From the NCBI GenBank assembly GCA_003987725.1, contig RXJH01000008.1:62001-126000 (forward strand): a DNA stretch of 64,000 nt. The letters are read 5' to 3'. This document shows positions 63,937 through 64,000 of this stretch, piece after piece. Under the pieces are notes generated by a model, which was not told the DNA's origin, did no database searches, and was given only the letters and a program-made list of their open reading frames with translations. Numbering within the stretch: position 1 is the first letter of the stretch; each line of letters opens with the position of its first letter. The stretch is from Hyphomicrobium sp. Its GTDB lineage: Bacteria > Pseudomonadota > Alphaproteobacteria > Rhizobiales > Hyphomicrobiaceae. The translations under genes and the position numbers were made by a program.

Positions 63937-64000
63937 AAACGCGCGCCGCGGCTCGCAAGAAGGCGAAGGCGCAACCGCTGACGCAAGCGCAAGGCGAGGC
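63933..64000 (+). CDS. Start of an unidentified gene, cut by the window edge
   Basis: A GTG at 63933 overlaps the hisE TGA and opens a frame reading MKTRAAARKKAKAQPLTQ, a basic, Ala/Lys-rich N-terminus. The reading frame stays open to the edge. Too little is visible to name it; pantothenate kinase often follows hisE in related genomes, but that is a guess. Confidence 0.35.
   Translation, partial: MKTRAAARKKAKAQPLTQAQGE

Overview
The window reads as part of the main chromosome of an alphaproteobacterium, most likely of the order Hyphomicrobiales. The evidence is the high GC content, the protein families (DUF2794, DUF2865, IalB-like, Tim44-like, PPSR of the DUF299 family, HemJ), and the classic alphaproteobacterial origin-flanking gene order. 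Two ethylmalonyl-CoA pathway genes (mesaconyl-CoA hydratase and a (3S)-malyl-CoA thioesterase-type protein) would suit a Hyphomicrobium-like methylotroph or other C1/C2 user. The genus is inference. I saw no rRNA, tRNA, CRISPR array, prophage or insertion sequence.

Layout, left to right. 0-4.4 kb: a truncated UbiH-type hydroxylase, tesB, then the nitrogen-control pair glnK-amtB behind a sigma-54-like promoter and an NtrC-like site. 4.4-14 kb: an L,D-transpeptidase, a two-component regulator, a cNMP-binding-domain protein, lolA, ftsK, an aminotransferase, an AraC regulator divergent from a Tat-exported metallo-hydrolase, and a VOC protein. 14-21.4 kb: sdhCDA-(unknown)-sdhB, a SodC-like protein that has lost metal ligands, and the ethylmalonyl-CoA pair. 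21.5-31.4 kb: a pyridoxal kinase-like gene, nhaA, a beta-carbonic anhydrase, the cytochrome c maturation genes ccmABCDG (interrupted by a gap), aconitase, and a DUF1223 protein. 31.5-45 kb: an M3 peptidase, DUF2794, a BI-1 protein, a YbbAP-type ABC exporter with divergent tesA, thpR, an oxidoreductase, a TrmH-family methylase, IalB-like, Smr and MltA proteins. 45-64 kb: the origin region: timA, fxsA, secB, dnaQ, coaE, aroE, maf, PPSR, the putative oriC, hemE, hemJ, rho, two metabolic genes, mnmE, mnmG, rsmG, parA, parB, hisE.

The replication and segregation region is the functional core. The 433-bp gap between the PPSR gene and hemE is where the Caulobacter origin lies. It holds two DnaA-box-like repeats one helical turn apart beside an AT-rich tract. 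Six parS-like palindromes lie 3-9 kb to the right, and parAB follows. Four of these sites are inside coding sequence (one in mnmE, three in mnmG), all read in the same frame, so that the proteins carry SRET/DSRET peptides.

Beyond the genes, three intergenic regions fold into multi-hairpin RNAs ending at terminator-like hairpins, and each carries an exposed pyrimidine-rich CCUCC (anti-Shine-Dalgarno) motif: the amtB 3' region (+ strand), 6.6-6.7 kb (- strand) and 33.6-33.8 kb (- strand). A dispersed palindromic repeat occurs three times with compensatory changes in its stem. These RNAs, the parS-derived peptides and the ligand-poor SodC-like protein are the observations most worth following up.
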